A stretch of DNA of 64,000 nucleotides from CAZAPG01 sp964486935 (lineage in GTDB: Bacteria > Chloroflexota > Anaerolineae > 4572-78 > J111), in NCBI GenBank assembly GCA_964486935.1, contig CAZAPG010000038.1, forward strand, positions 4,297-68,296, given 5' to 3'. A model generated the notes under the pieces. The model saw only the letters and a list, made by a program, of their open reading frames with translations. It was not told where the DNA came from and did not search any database. Positions 35,764 to 44,527 of the stretch are shown here, piece after piece; positions within the stretch are counted from its first letter, which is position 1; every line of letters starts with the position of its first letter. The position numbers and the translations under genes are program-made.

Positions 35764-37171
35764 AACGCGCCGCCTCTCTGCCGGCAATCCGCCCGAATAC
35801 AGTGCCGATGGTCATGCCAAAACCGGCCATATAGCCCTGGCCCAGAATATTGCCGGCCATAATCTCGCCCGCCGCAAAGATATTGGGCGCGGGCTGGTCA
35901 TTTTGCATTATTACCTGCGCCCGCTCATTAACGGTGACGCCCAGGTAGGTAAAGGTAATACCGGGCCGCAGCGGGTAGCCGTAAAATGGCGGGGTATCCA
36001 GGCGACGCGCCCAGTGGCTCTTGGGCGGCTCCAATCCCTCGGTGGCGCAATTATCCAATACCGAGGGGTCGAATGTGCCTGGCTGTACGGAGTTATTGAA
36101 CGTGGCCACGGTCTGTTCCAACGTAGAGGGGTCAAGTTCCAGTTGGGCGGCCAGTTCGCCAATGGAGTTGGCCTTAACCGGCGGAAAAACTGAGGGCATA
36201 AATTCTCCCAACGATTTGGAGTCGATAATAGAATAGCCGATCTGGTCCGGCTGCTGGGCCACCAGCCTGCCCCAAATAGCGTAGCGTTTGGGCCAGAAAT
36301 CTTCTCCTTCATCGTAAAACCGTTTGGCGTTTTTATTGACGACGATCCCGAAAGGGACGCAATCTAAACGAGTCACAATTCCCCCGTCAAATTTCGGCGC
36401 TCTCGCATCGATGGCTACGGCATGGCATTGGCGCGGGTCGCCTACGGGTTTGGCTCCCTTATCGAGCAGGGCGCGCAGCATCCGGCCCGTGTTGTACGGC
36501 GTGCCGCGAATAATAAAATTATCGGCGGCCTCTCCCCAATATTCCTTCAACCAGGGAATGTTCGCCTGAAAGCCGCCAGAGGCCACAACAACCGCTTTGG
36601 CCCGGGTCTCATGAGCGTGGCCATCTGAAACGATGGTCGCCGAGATGAATTCGCCATTGCAAATGTTCAGATCATGCGCTTCAGTGTCGTATAAAATCTC
36701 GACTCCGAGCGTTTTGGCGGTATCGTAATAGGCATTCATCAAGGCTTTACCACCGCCCAAAAAGAAGGCGTTGGTTCTGGACAGGTGGAGGGTGCCGCGC
36801 AGCGGAGGTTGAAACCGGCAACCATACTGCTCCATCCATTGGCCTAAATCGGCTGACTCGCGGATGGTTAAACGAGCCAGCGCCTCATTTGTTGCCCCCC
36901 CTGTTACACGCAGTAAATCATCCCAGAATTCATCTTCACGGTAGGGGTCGGTCAAAAATTCGTTGCCTTGTTCGTGCAGGTAACGCAAATTGCGGGTGTG
37001 CCGGCTGTTGCCGCCGCGAAAGGCCTCGAGGCTACTTTCGAGTACCAAAACCGAAGCCTTGTGCTGCCTGGCGGTCATAGCGGCGCAGAGCGCGGCGTTG
37101 CCGCCGCCGATTACCAGAACATCAAAAAGTTGTGCTGTATTCACCTCAGTCCGGTTACCGGACGTCATCAT
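35750..37171 (-). CDS. tcuA: TcuA-like FAD-dependent dehydrogenase
   Basis: FAD enzyme of about 473 residues related to tricarballylate dehydrogenase and fumarate reductase flavoproteins. FDVLVIGGGNAALCAA is the dinucleotide-binding loop, followed by the conserved FRGGNSRHTRNLRYLH. The C-terminal FAD segment is NIFAAGEIMAGNILGQGYMAGFG. TcuA oxidises tricarballylate to cis-aconitate. The neighbouring importer is a peptide-type system, not the MFS TcuC, so the substrate may be different. Start chosen after GAGG; ATG 37168 is equally possible. Confidence 0.88.
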   Translation of the reverse strand: MMTSGNRTEVNTAQLFDVLVIGGGNAALCAAMTARQHKASVLVLESSLEAFRGGNSRHTRNLRYLHEQGNEFLTDPYREDEFWDDLLRVTGGATNEALARLTIRESADLGQWMEQYGCRFQPPLRGTLHLSRTNAFFLGGGKALMNAYYDTAKTLGVEILYDTEAHDLNICNGEFISATIVSDGHAHETRAKAVVVASGGFQANIPWLKEYWGEAADNFIIRGTPYNTGRMLRALLDKGAKPVGDPRQCHAVAIDARAPKFDGGIVTRLDCVPFGIVVNKNAKRFYDEGEDFWPKRYAIWGRLVAQQPDQIGYSIIDSKSLGEFMPSVFPPVKANSIGELAAQLELDPSTLEQTVATFNNSVQPGTFDPSVLDNCATEGLEPPKSHWARRLDTPPFYGYPLRPGITFTYLGVTVNERAQVIMQNDQPAPNIFAAGEIMAGNILGQGYMAGFGMTIGTVFGRIAGREAARYAID

Positions 37172-37319
37172 TATCACCTCACATAAAGATAATCAACTCA
37201 AATCAAAGGCAATATGCTTGAGTTCCTGATAAGCATCAAGGCCCTCAAGCCCCAGTTCACGGCTTTCGCTGGCAAGGTGGCAACTTGAGTTAAATAGATA
37301 CACCGAAAGGAAAAACATC

Positions 37320-37778
37320 ATGTCTATTGAAATTTTGGGTCATCCTATAGATATTTTACTCGTAGAGGACAATCCTGGTGATGTGCGCCTGACGATAGAA
37401 GCGCTTAAGGATGGCAAGGTGCGGAACAACCTGTTTGTTGCCCGCGATGGCGTGCAGGCTCTGGCCTTTTTACGCCGGGAGGGTGAGTATGCCAATGTCC
37501 CTACCCCCGACCTGATTTTGCTTGATTTAAACTTGCCCAAAAAAAATGGCCATCAGGTTCTGGCCGAAATTAAAGCCGATACCCACTTAAAGCGCATCCC
37601 GGTAATTGTTTTGACCACTTCGGAAGCCGATGAAGATATTTTGCGTACCTACGAACTGCATGCCAACAGTTACATTACCAAACCGGTTGACCTGGACAAA
37701 TTCATTGATGTTGTGCAGGCCATCGAAAGTTTCTGGCTAACTATTGTTAAACTGCCGCCCAACGGTAACGGCTCTTGA
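37320..37778 (+). CDS. Single-domain response regulator (Rcp1-like)
   Basis: A 152-residue receiver with no output domain. [15 protein letters not shown] gives the acidic pocket (E-D), [16 protein letters not shown] carries the phospho-acceptor Asp, and [11 protein letters not shown] and SYITKPVDL hold the Thr and Lys switch residues. The segment NPGDVRL is typical of cyanobacterial phytochrome partners (Rcp1 type). It precedes a truncated hybrid kinase, its probable former partner. Confidence 0.92.
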   Translation: MSIEILGHPIDILLVEDNPGDVRLTIEALKDGKVRNNLFVARDGVQALAFLRREGEYANVPTPDLILLDLNLPKKNGHQVLAEIKADTHLKRIPVIVLTTSEADEDILRTYELHANSYITKPVDLDKFIDVVQAIESFWLTIVKLPPNGNGS

Positions 37779-37880
37779 ATATCCGGGTATATCACATTTT
37801 TCTACAGGCTTGGTTAAATAAATGAAAGGTCAACAGAACCCAACTTTTAACTTTCGGGCAACCCGGAATGGCCTGGCTGA

Positions 37881-38456
37881 GTAGTTACAGTTTTTGAGCC
37901 TTTTTTTACCACCAAACATGATAAAGGAACCGGGCTGGGGTTAGCTACCGTTTACGGCATTGTCAACCAAAGTAATGGCTACATTTGGGTTTACAGCGAG
38001 CCGGGGCAGGGAACCACCTTTAAAATTTATTTGCCTCAACTCGATCAACCTGCTGAACCGCAAAGCCAACCTCGCCTTTTTGCTAATCCTAAATCCGGGA
38101 CAGAGACCATCCTGCTGGTTGAGGATGAAGTGTTGGTTCGTGACATGGTTTACCAAACTCTACATAATAAGTTTGGTTATACTGTACTGCAAGCCGGCAA
38201 CAGTCAGGATGCGATTAACCTGTGCCGGGAACAGCAAACCCCAATTCATTTACTGTTAACCGATGTTATAATTCCTGGCGGCATAAGTGGCCCTGAGTTA
38301 AGCAAACAGCTGCTGTTGCTACAACCAAAAATGAAAGTGCTTTATATGTCGGGCTACCCAGACAATAGCATTATTCACCAGGGTATTCTCAACGAGAGGA
38401 CGGCTTTTCTGCAAAAACCCTTTACCCCTCATCTTCTGTCGGGATATATTGGATAG
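37881..38456 (+). pseudogene. 5'-truncated hybrid histidine kinase (HATPase end plus receiver)
   Basis: An open frame follows a stop at 37878 and encodes EPFFTTKHDKGTGLGLATVY, the G2 box of a histidine kinase ATPase domain, and the closing GTTFKIYLP. A receiver domain follows (TILLVEDEVLVRDMVY ... LLTDVIIPGGISG ... FLQKPFTP). The sensor, the His box and the N-box are missing, and no start codon precedes the ATPase piece. An internal TTG could still express the receiver part. I read this as a deletion remnant. Confidence 0.8.
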
Positions 38457-38518
38457 TTGATGAGTTTCTGCGGTTCAAAGATTAACATACAACATTTCTG
38501 AAGTTTTCGTTGGTCGTC

Positions 38519-40624
38519 CTATATCATCAGACCAGTTACCCAGCCGGCAATAATAATTAGACCCAGCACAACCAGCAAACCGCCAATCAGGTTTGCAATC
38601 AACAAGATGCGGGGATGAGCTTTCCTGATAGGTCGCTTCCAGATAATAGGAACAACGCCCAGAGCAACCAGCCCTCCGGCAATAGCTGCCTGTGATGGCA
38701 GGGTTGGAATCGGGTTTTGCCACGGTCCTGTGCTGTCGATAGAACTGCCGGACGATAGTACCTCCATCCGATATTCGGCCAGCAGATCATCCATTCCGCG
38801 CCGCCGTACGTAAACGGATATATCCCACCAGCCGCTCTGGTTGAGATAGGCTCCGTTGATATTAAAAATATTATCCTGACTGCTACCCTGCAAATCTGCC
38901 AAGGCGCGCCCTAACTCTGCCTCCCGATAATCAAAAAAAAGGCGAACCAATTGCACCTGGCCCACGGGCGAATTGTCATCGTGATACAGGTGAACAATAA
39001 AGGTATTCTGCCCCACCTTGCCGGGCATTATTTGCAGATGAATGTTCAGGTCATCGGCTTTGATAATTTCATTATAGGGTTGGGCAGGCTCAAAAGCCTC
39101 GTTGCTTAAAACAAGGCTGCGCGGCGCGGTAGTTTGCGCCAGTATCGCCACGCTGACCAGTATCCCCAGGCTAATAATGGCTTCTACCATCACCAACCGG
39201 TTGAAACGCTGCGCCTGCCCGTCTACAACAGCCCGCCGGTGAATCAGGCGGTTGTTCAAAAAAGCGACCGGCAAGACCAGCGCCACCAGCAGCAGTTTCA
39301 ACAGCAGTATCCGGCCATAAGCCGTTTGCAGCAAACTGCCCGGCGTGGGCAACTGCACCAGGCTGCTAAATAACCCGGTCGTCGCCAACACAAATACCAA
39401 AAAACCGGCCAGATAGGAAAATCGCCGCACCGCCCGCAAGAATGACTCCCCGCCGCTCGCCGCCCGGTAAATTTGCCGGCCCAGAACGGGAAGCAGTAAC
39501 AGCCCCCCTACCCAGATGGCTGCCGCCAACAGATGGACGTAATCAACCAGAACGGCCCAACCGCTGCCCGGTATGCCTCGGGCATGGCTGCCTAACGAAA
39601 AGGTGAGCAGCAAAGCCGCTGCCAGACCCGCCAAAGTCTGCCACTGCCGGCGCTCAAGGTTGCGACGAGAGGCCAATATCGCCATAACCACCCCGCCACC
39701 GACCACCCCGAAGGCAACCGGCAGCCAGCCCCAACCGGTTTGGGTGATCGTCAGCAGCAACGTCAGGATAACCGCAGCAGTTGCGGCCATCAACTGCACG
39801 TAAAAGCGCCATTCCTTACCTTGCAGGGGATAAGGCTGCGGCGCACTCAACATTATTAACAATCCGGTCAAAGCCAAAACTTGCCTCACCAGTACCAGTG
39901 TGCCCGTGCGCGTAGCTAACAGCAAATCTGGCAATCGCTCCAGCCCGCCCAGTTGAATGGCCTGGAGAGACAGTTGCAGCCAGCCGCTCAACACCATAAC
40001 CAGGGCTGCCAGCCATACCGCCCGCAAAGCCAGGTTACGAAAGAAGGAAGGTAGTCCCCCGGCCCTGGTCAGTTCAGTATCAGGCCCAAGCAGCAGCCAA
40101 AAAACAGACGCTCCCAAAAAGAGCATGCCACCCAGCAGCCCCAGCCAGCGAGCCAAAATTTCATCGAAAGTGGGCAACTCGCTGCGCTCCCCGGCTGTTG
40201 CGGCCAGAGCCGGGCCGGTTGGCCGGGAGCCATCAGGATTGAGAATGGTGAACGGGAAAGAGCCTGCCCATTCGTGGCCATCAGCGCGCGAGAGGTTTTG
40301 CCAGGCTATGGTGTAAATACCCGCTTCCAGCGGCTCCAGCGAAATGGTCAGGTGGGTGGGGTCAGCCGGGTCTAACACAACCGGTCCCAGCAAGATTTCC
40401 TGCCCGGTGGCGGTTAGCAAGCGAACCTGATTGAAGCCATCTTCCAACGGCTCGCTGAACCACAAGTCAATTTGGGGCGGCGGCTGCAATAGCTCGGCGT
40501 TGGCCTCTGGGATTGAGCGTACCAACAGGGCGTGAGCCAGGACCGGCTGCGGTCCGGCCAACCCATGCCAGCCTAACCACAGCAGTAAACCAACAAGCAG
40601 CCAAAACCGGCTGGGCTGTCTCAT
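38519..40624 (-). CDS. CopC-CopD fusion copper transport protein
   Basis: A 701-residue protein of the YcnJ type. Signal helix (about 9-30), CopC domain starting HALLVRSIPEANAELLQPPP with a copper-binding N-terminal His and a later ADGHEWAGSF, then a CopD membrane domain with about eight helices (about 155-480). A further exterior beta domain of about 130 residues (INGAYLNQSGWWDISVYVRR) and two C-terminal helices close it. It probably imports copper for cuproenzymes. Its ATG abuts the stop of the upstream copC gene. Confidence 0.88.
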   Translation of the reverse strand: MRQPSRFWLLVGLLLWLGWHGLAGPQPVLAHALLVRSIPEANAELLQPPPQIDLWFSEPLEDGFNQVRLLTATGQEILLGPVVLDPADPTHLTISLEPLEAGIYTIAWQNLSRADGHEWAGSFPFTILNPDGSRPTGPALAATAGERSELPTFDEILARWLGLLGGMLFLGASVFWLLLGPDTELTRAGGLPSFFRNLALRAVWLAALVMVLSGWLQLSLQAIQLGGLERLPDLLLATRTGTLVLVRQVLALTGLLIMLSAPQPYPLQGKEWRFYVQLMAATAAVILTLLLTITQTGWGWLPVAFGVVGGGVVMAILASRRNLERRQWQTLAGLAAALLLTFSLGSHARGIPGSGWAVLVDYVHLLAAAIWVGGLLLLPVLGRQIYRAASGGESFLRAVRRFSYLAGFLVFVLATTGLFSSLVQLPTPGSLLQTAYGRILLLKLLLVALVLPVAFLNNRLIHRRAVVDGQAQRFNRLVMVEAIISLGILVSVAILAQTTAPRSLVLSNEAFEPAQPYNEIIKADDLNIHLQIMPGKVGQNTFIVHLYHDDNSPVGQVQLVRLFFDYREAELGRALADLQGSSQDNIFNINGAYLNQSGWWDISVYVRRRGMDDLLAEYRMEVLSSGSSIDSTGPWQNPIPTLPSQAAIAGGLVALGVVPIIWKRPIRKAHPRILLIANLIGGLLVVLGLIIIAGWVTGLMI

Positions 40625-41209
40625 TTATGGGTTGCTCCGCTGTTGCCAGACCAGGCCCAGCAGCAACGCGCTGACCAGCAATCCACTCAGGCAGGGCAGG
40701 TTATTGCCCGCCTCCGGGGCGGGCGCAGACGAGGAGTCAGGTTTGGGAACAGGCAGCGAGGTTTCGGCAACCGGCGGCGTTGGCAACGGCGCTTCACCCG
40801 GCGCGGCGCCGGACTCCACGGTGAAGCTAAACTCGCCGCTGCCTTCGTGCCCATCCTCTACCGAAAGATTACGCCATTTGACGGTGTAAGGCCCATCGGG
40901 TAGCCCACTTTGCAGAGAAACCAATAGATGGCTGCGGTCATCGTCGTCAATCCGGGTGTCGCCATTGTCCACCTGAATCCCGTCCGGGCCAAATACCTCC
41001 AGGCTGTTGGCGTCTTCCCGCCGAAACAATTCCTGTGTAAACCAGATATGAACTTCGGCCGGTGGTACTGTTATCACGGCATCTGCCGCAGGTTCAGAAC
41101 GTTCATATTCGGCGTGGGCGCGGGCCGGTTGTGGGGAGGGCATCAAGAGGACGGTAAGCAAGACGAGCATCAAGCCGAAGAATACACCCCATTTTTTGTA
41201 GTATGACAT
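40625..41209 (-). CDS. CopC-domain copper-binding protein with C-terminal anchor
   Basis: A 194-residue protein. Signal peptide ending at about ARA31, so the mature chain begins with His32 (HAEYERSEPAADAVI), the usual Cu(II) N-terminal ligand of CopC. VEDGHEGSGEFSF supplies further ligands. A Pro-rich linker and a helix near the end (LSGLLVSALLLGLVW) anchor it outside the membrane. Start at 41209 gives the better distance to GAGG than the ATG at 41212. It is directly followed by the CopC-CopD fusion. Confidence 0.88.
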   Translation of the reverse strand: MSYYKKWGVFFGLMLVLLTVLLMPSPQPARAHAEYERSEPAADAVITVPPAEVHIWFTQELFRREDANSLEVFGPDGIQVDNGDTRIDDDDRSHLLVSLQSGLPDGPYTVKWRNLSVEDGHEGSGEFSFTVESGAAPGEAPLPTPPVAETSLPVPKPDSSSAPAPEAGNNLPCLSGLLVSALLLGLVWQQRSNP

Positions 41210-41303
41210 CATCACCTCGACCAAAAATTTTTGGCCAGGGAGCAAAGCAACACCTATTAAGGGATAAGCGATTGTAATTTATGCCGCTTTGCCTCCTGAA
41301 TGC

Positions 41304-41909
41304 TTATAGGTTTTCTTGTTGTAAGAGGTAAGCTAAATCGCTGTGTAAATCTTCAACCTCAAAGCCAAAGGGGTAGGTTAACAAGATGTCGTGGTTGGCA
41401 TCGAGCAAATAGAGACGGGCAGTATGGCTAACCAAATAACCCGCCGCCGAATTTTCAACTTCTTCTTTTTCGGCAAAAGCTCCAAAGGGTTGCATGACCT
41501 GTTGAATTTTTTCAAAATCGTCGGTCAGGCCGATAAAGGCCGGGTCAAAGGCAGACAGATACCGGTCGAGGACCTCCGGCGTGTCTCGCTCCGGGTCGGC
41601 CGAGATAAAGATGACCTGAACGCGCTCTCGCTGAGCCGGGTCCAATTGAGCCAGGGCATCTCTGACATCAACCATTGTCAACGGGCAAACATCTGGGCAG
41701 AAAGTGTAACCAAAATAAACCAGGGTGATGTCGCTGTTTGCCTCGCTCAGGCGAAAAGGCTGTCCATTATCAGCCATTAATTCAAAATCCGGTACAGGCG
41801 CAGGTGGGTCAAGTTGAGCGCCCTTAAATTCGTAAGCAGGCGCGCAGGCCGCATTTGTAAATAGCAGTATCATCAACACAAAAAGATAAAACAGGCGTGC
41901 TTTTGACAT
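41304..41909 (-). CDS. Sco1/SenC copper chaperone, copy 1
   Basis: Lipoprotein of 201 residues (lipobox TNAAC, Cys22) with a thioredoxin fold. Copper ligands are C71 and C75 in CPDVCP and His162 in SHTARLYL. Sco proteins insert copper into the CuA site of cytochrome c oxidase. It lies between PCuAC and CopC genes on the same strand. A paralogue is encoded at 42973. Confidence 0.92.
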   Translation of the reverse strand: MSKARLFYLFVLMILLFTNAACAPAYEFKGAQLDPPAPVPDFELMADNGQPFRLSEANSDITLVYFGYTFCPDVCPLTMVDVRDALAQLDPAQRERVQVIFISADPERDTPEVLDRYLSAFDPAFIGLTDDFEKIQQVMQPFGAFAEKEEVENSAAGYLVSHTARLYLLDANHDILLTYPFGFEVEDLHSDLAYLLQQENL

Positions 41910-41940
41910 AATACATCCTCCATCAAAATGATAAGCAGGT

Positions 41941-41976
41941 ATGGGGAGCGCAGCAACCGGCTTCTGCGCTCCCCAT
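41941..41976. promoter_or_regulatory. 13-bp perfect hairpin inside the copper operon
   Basis: ATGGGGAGCGCAG (41941-41953) pairs perfectly with CTGCGCTCCCCAT (41964-41976) around a 10-nt loop. It lies between the PCuAC and Sco genes. There is no T-run on the minus side, so RNA processing or stability control is more likely than termination. Confidence 0.65.
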
Positions 41977-42004
41977 GATAAGGTCTTAATTAAACCAAAC
42001 CGGT

Positions 42005-42958
42005 TTAATCGCCTTGCTCTTCGTTGTGTTCATGTGACTCCGTTTCAGCGTGCTCGTCTTCCTCGCCATGTCCGTTATCCCCACTCAGCCAATTTCCGAT
42101 GGCGTGAGACAGGTCGTGCTGGGCCTCGTGAGCCTGGGTGGCCAGCGGTTTGGCCGCCTCAACATCATCATTGGACAGCGCCTCGGCATATTGGGTCAGA
42201 ATAACCTGTAACGCCTCGGCCTGGGGCCTGAGTTCCTCCGGCCAGTCAACCACCGCCAATACGCCATTCACCCGGTTGACTGTCCCGCCGTCGCCGGCTT
42301 CAATCAAACCCTCGTCATTGAGCCGCTCATCCATCCCATGAAAACCGGCGGTGTCCATCAGATAAGCGGCGATTGTGGCTTGAAATCGCTGGTCAACTTC
42401 GCCGGCAGCCATTTCTTCAGTCTCGTTTTCCGCCATTTCGTGACCTTCATCGCTGTGGCCCATAGCCATACCTTCCTGAACCTCGACCTGGATGGTTTGT
42501 GAGCCGGTCTGCTCAAAGTTGAGGGTGAGTTCAAAGGTGTCGCCGGTGGCCAGTTCTTTTTTCAGCCCCAGTAGCATCACATGCATTCCGCCCGGTTCCA
42601 GCGTGGCCGAGCCGCCCGCCGGCACGTCCACCGCCTCGATAGGACTCATCTTCATGACATCATTTTCCATCCTGGTTTCATGCAATTCGACCGCCTCGGC
42701 GACATCAGATTCGACGCTGATGAGCCGGTCGCCGGCATCGCCTTCATTCATCAGGTGCATATATACCGCGCCGTTGGGCATCGAGGCGCGGGCAAATGGC
42801 GCCATCACTTTTATAACGGGGCCAACGGGTGCGGCGGCGCTCTCCGCCATGGTTGCGGGTTGACTTTCTGGCGCGGTGGTGGCCGCGCTCCCACACTGGG
42901 CCGCAATCAGGCTCAGGGCAATGAGCAAAATTATTACGGGTGTAGACAGCTTTGACAT
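42005..42958 (-). CDS. PCuAC copper chaperone with His-rich C-terminal extension
   Basis: Lipoprotein of 317 residues (lipobox ending Cys22, ATG 42958). The PCuAC domain shows the exact H-x10-M-x21-H-x-M copper site: H93, M104, H126, M128. It hands Cu(I) to Sco or CuA. Unlike the usual 150-residue protein, a second part of about 150 residues follows (MDTAGFHGMDERL ... AHEAQHDLSHAIGNWL) ending in a tail rich in His and Glu. That part may store copper. It lies between two Sco genes. Confidence 0.92.
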   Translation of the reverse strand: MSKLSTPVIILLIALSLIAAQCGSAATTAPESQPATMAESAAAPVGPVIKVMAPFARASMPNGAVYMHLMNEGDAGDRLISVESDVAEAVELHETRMENDVMKMSPIEAVDVPAGGSATLEPGGMHVMLLGLKKELATGDTFELTLNFEQTGSQTIQVEVQEGMAMGHSDEGHEMAENETEEMAAGEVDQRFQATIAAYLMDTAGFHGMDERLNDEGLIEAGDGGTVNRVNGVLAVVDWPEELRPQAEALQVILTQYAEALSNDDVEAAKPLATQAHEAQHDLSHAIGNWLSGDNGHGEEDEHAETESHEHNEEQGD

Positions 42959-42972
42959 AAGGAGCATTCCTT

Positions 42973-43590
42973 TCAGTTTTCGGTAGAATTGAGTAAATAT
43001 TCCAGATCGCTGCGCAGGCTGGCCGGGTCAAACCCAAAAGTATAGGCTAATTGCAGTTCCCGTTGTGCGTTTACCAGATAAAGGCGGGCCGTGTGGTTTA
43101 CCAGATAGCCAACAGCAGCATGGTCCAGGTCTTCTTTTTCGGCCACAACCCGATACGGTTTGATAACCTCCTGGATGGTCTGGCTATTGCCGGTCAAGCC
43201 GATAAAATCAGAATCAAAGGCATTCAAGTAACCGGCCAATACCTCCGGCGTGTCGCGCTCCGGGTCAACGGTAATAAAGATAACATGAATGCGCTTATGA
43301 CCCTCCAGTCCGGTCAAGGCTTCCTTGACATCCAGCAAAGTTAAGGGGCAGACATCGGGGCATTGGGTGTAACCAAAATAGATAAGCGCCAGGTCGCCTT
43401 GAACATCGCTTAACCGGAAGCTCTGGTTTTGGGTGTCGGCCAATTCAAAATCTGGCAGCGGCCACGGCGGGTCGAATTGCGTACCGTTGTAGCTATAACC
43501 GGATGAGAATGCTCCACAACCGCTCCCCCATACAACCAGCCCGGCCAATATCATGATAAGCCCAACCCATGTTTTTAACCTGTCATACAT
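42973..43590 (-). CDS. Sco1/SenC copper chaperone, copy 2
   Basis: Lipoprotein of 205 residues (lipobox WGSGC, Cys25). Ligands C77, C81 (CPDVCP) and His166 (NHTARLYL). It shares PDFEL, CPDVCPLT and PERDTPEVL blocks with the copy at 41304, so the two are likely paralogues. It is 14 nt from the PCuAC start. Two Sco proteins could serve different oxidases or provide separate redox and metal roles. Confidence 0.92.
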   Translation of the reverse strand: MYDRLKTWVGLIMILAGLVVWGSGCGAFSSGYSYNGTQFDPPWPLPDFELADTQNQSFRLSDVQGDLALIYFGYTQCPDVCPLTLLDVKEALTGLEGHKRIHVIFITVDPERDTPEVLAGYLNAFDSDFIGLTGNSQTIQEVIKPYRVVAEKEDLDHAAVGYLVNHTARLYLVNAQRELQLAYTFGFDPASLRSDLEYLLNSTEN

Positions 43591-43800
43591 GCTGTTATCC
43601 TTGTTGTTTTCATAACCTACCAGGGATAAGGGCGATAACCCGCGATATGGGTTGATTCTCTGAATGATACTGATATACGCAGCGAAAGAGTCCAGCCTGC
43701 TATCGAGTCAAACTTTTAGGCGCAAAAATGTTTAGAGCGCCAGGCACGTTGCTTCGACGGTAAAGACGGATTTTAACTTGAGGCACGGGGATAAATAAGG

Positions 43801-44217
43801 CTACGCCCGGCGCGGGGGTTTTTTGGGGGCCGGGAAGTCCACCGAAGTTGCAAGCAGTTGTTCGACCAGGCTGAAACGCCCGGCAAGCACAAGCAGAAAA
43901 GCGGTTATCCCGGCAGTGAGATAAAGCCGGCCCAAACTCCATTGCAGAGAATGAACCAGGCTGGGAAAGGGGCTGCCGGTGGAAATGACATCTTGTTGGC
44001 GAGCAAACCGTTGTTTGAGTTGCCGTGCCAGTTGCGAGGCTACGGATGGTGGTGAAAATGTAACCGGATGATTCTTTTCAAAGAGGGCAAAACGATAGGG
44101 CTGGACACGGTGGTTGGCGGCAAAACCATCAAAATAAACCAGCGGGGCCAGCACTCCCAGCCACAGGATAAAGAGGCCACAGATAATTTTTGTAGCAATA
44201 GAATGTAAGCGGGTCAT
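43801..44217 (-). CDS. Two-helix membrane protein upstream of the copper genes
   Basis: A 138-residue protein, not recognised. Helices at about 9-28 and 97-114 flank an exterior segment of about 65 residues with no Cys. The C terminus is Pro/Lys/Arg-rich (PAPKKPPRRA). It is on the same strand as the Sco, PCuAC and CopC genes, 210 nt before them, so copper-related expression is possible but unproven. Confidence 0.6.
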   Translation of the reverse strand: MTRLHSIATKIICGLFILWLGVLAPLVYFDGFAANHRVQPYRFALFEKNHPVTFSPPSVASQLARQLKQRFARQQDVISTGSPFPSLVHSLQWSLGRLYLTAGITAFLLVLAGRFSLVEQLLATSVDFPAPKKPPRRA

Positions 44218-44527
44218 CAAGGATAAGAATATATCAGCGGCTTAAAAGTTGTCAAGAAATGGAGAGTTTCGCCGGAGGGCAAAAAAGAAGCGTAAGGGGT
44301 CCTTCACCCATCTTCTTCTAAGAAACACGCCGTTTCTGGCCCAATGAAGACCTCAAAGGTTTTTGAAACCTTTGAGGTCTGGAGTAACTGACAAACCAAT
44401 CTTTGCCTTTGAAACAAAGATGATGAAAGACGAGACATTTTCCATAAAGCAATTGACCCGCACCGGATACCTTTTGCATGCCGACGGCCTGGGCCACGGC
44501 GAGACGCAGCGGCTCTTGTATCAGGGA
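44218..44527. other. Intergenic stretch before the amidase end
   Basis: 310 bp that contain the palindrome at 44348-44380. From 44423 a plus-strand frame reads MKDETFSIKQLTRTGYLLHA and GLGHGETQRLLYQG before it runs into the antisense of the amidase. It has no ribosome-binding site and may be a truncated gene or chance. Confidence 0.35.
44348..44380. repeat. 13-bp palindromic hairpin
   Basis: AGACCTCAAAGGT (44348-44360) and ACCTTTGAGGTCT (44368-44380) pair perfectly around TTTTGAA. It is related in form to the hairpin at 28881-28909 (7-nt loop, AGGT/ACCT next to the loop). Confidence 0.65.

Noticed and set aside
44423..44527. Plus-strand start of a gene (MKDETFSIKQ...)
   Set aside because: No ribosome-binding site, and the frame soon enters the antisense of the amidase. 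Kept only as a remark in the intergenic entry.
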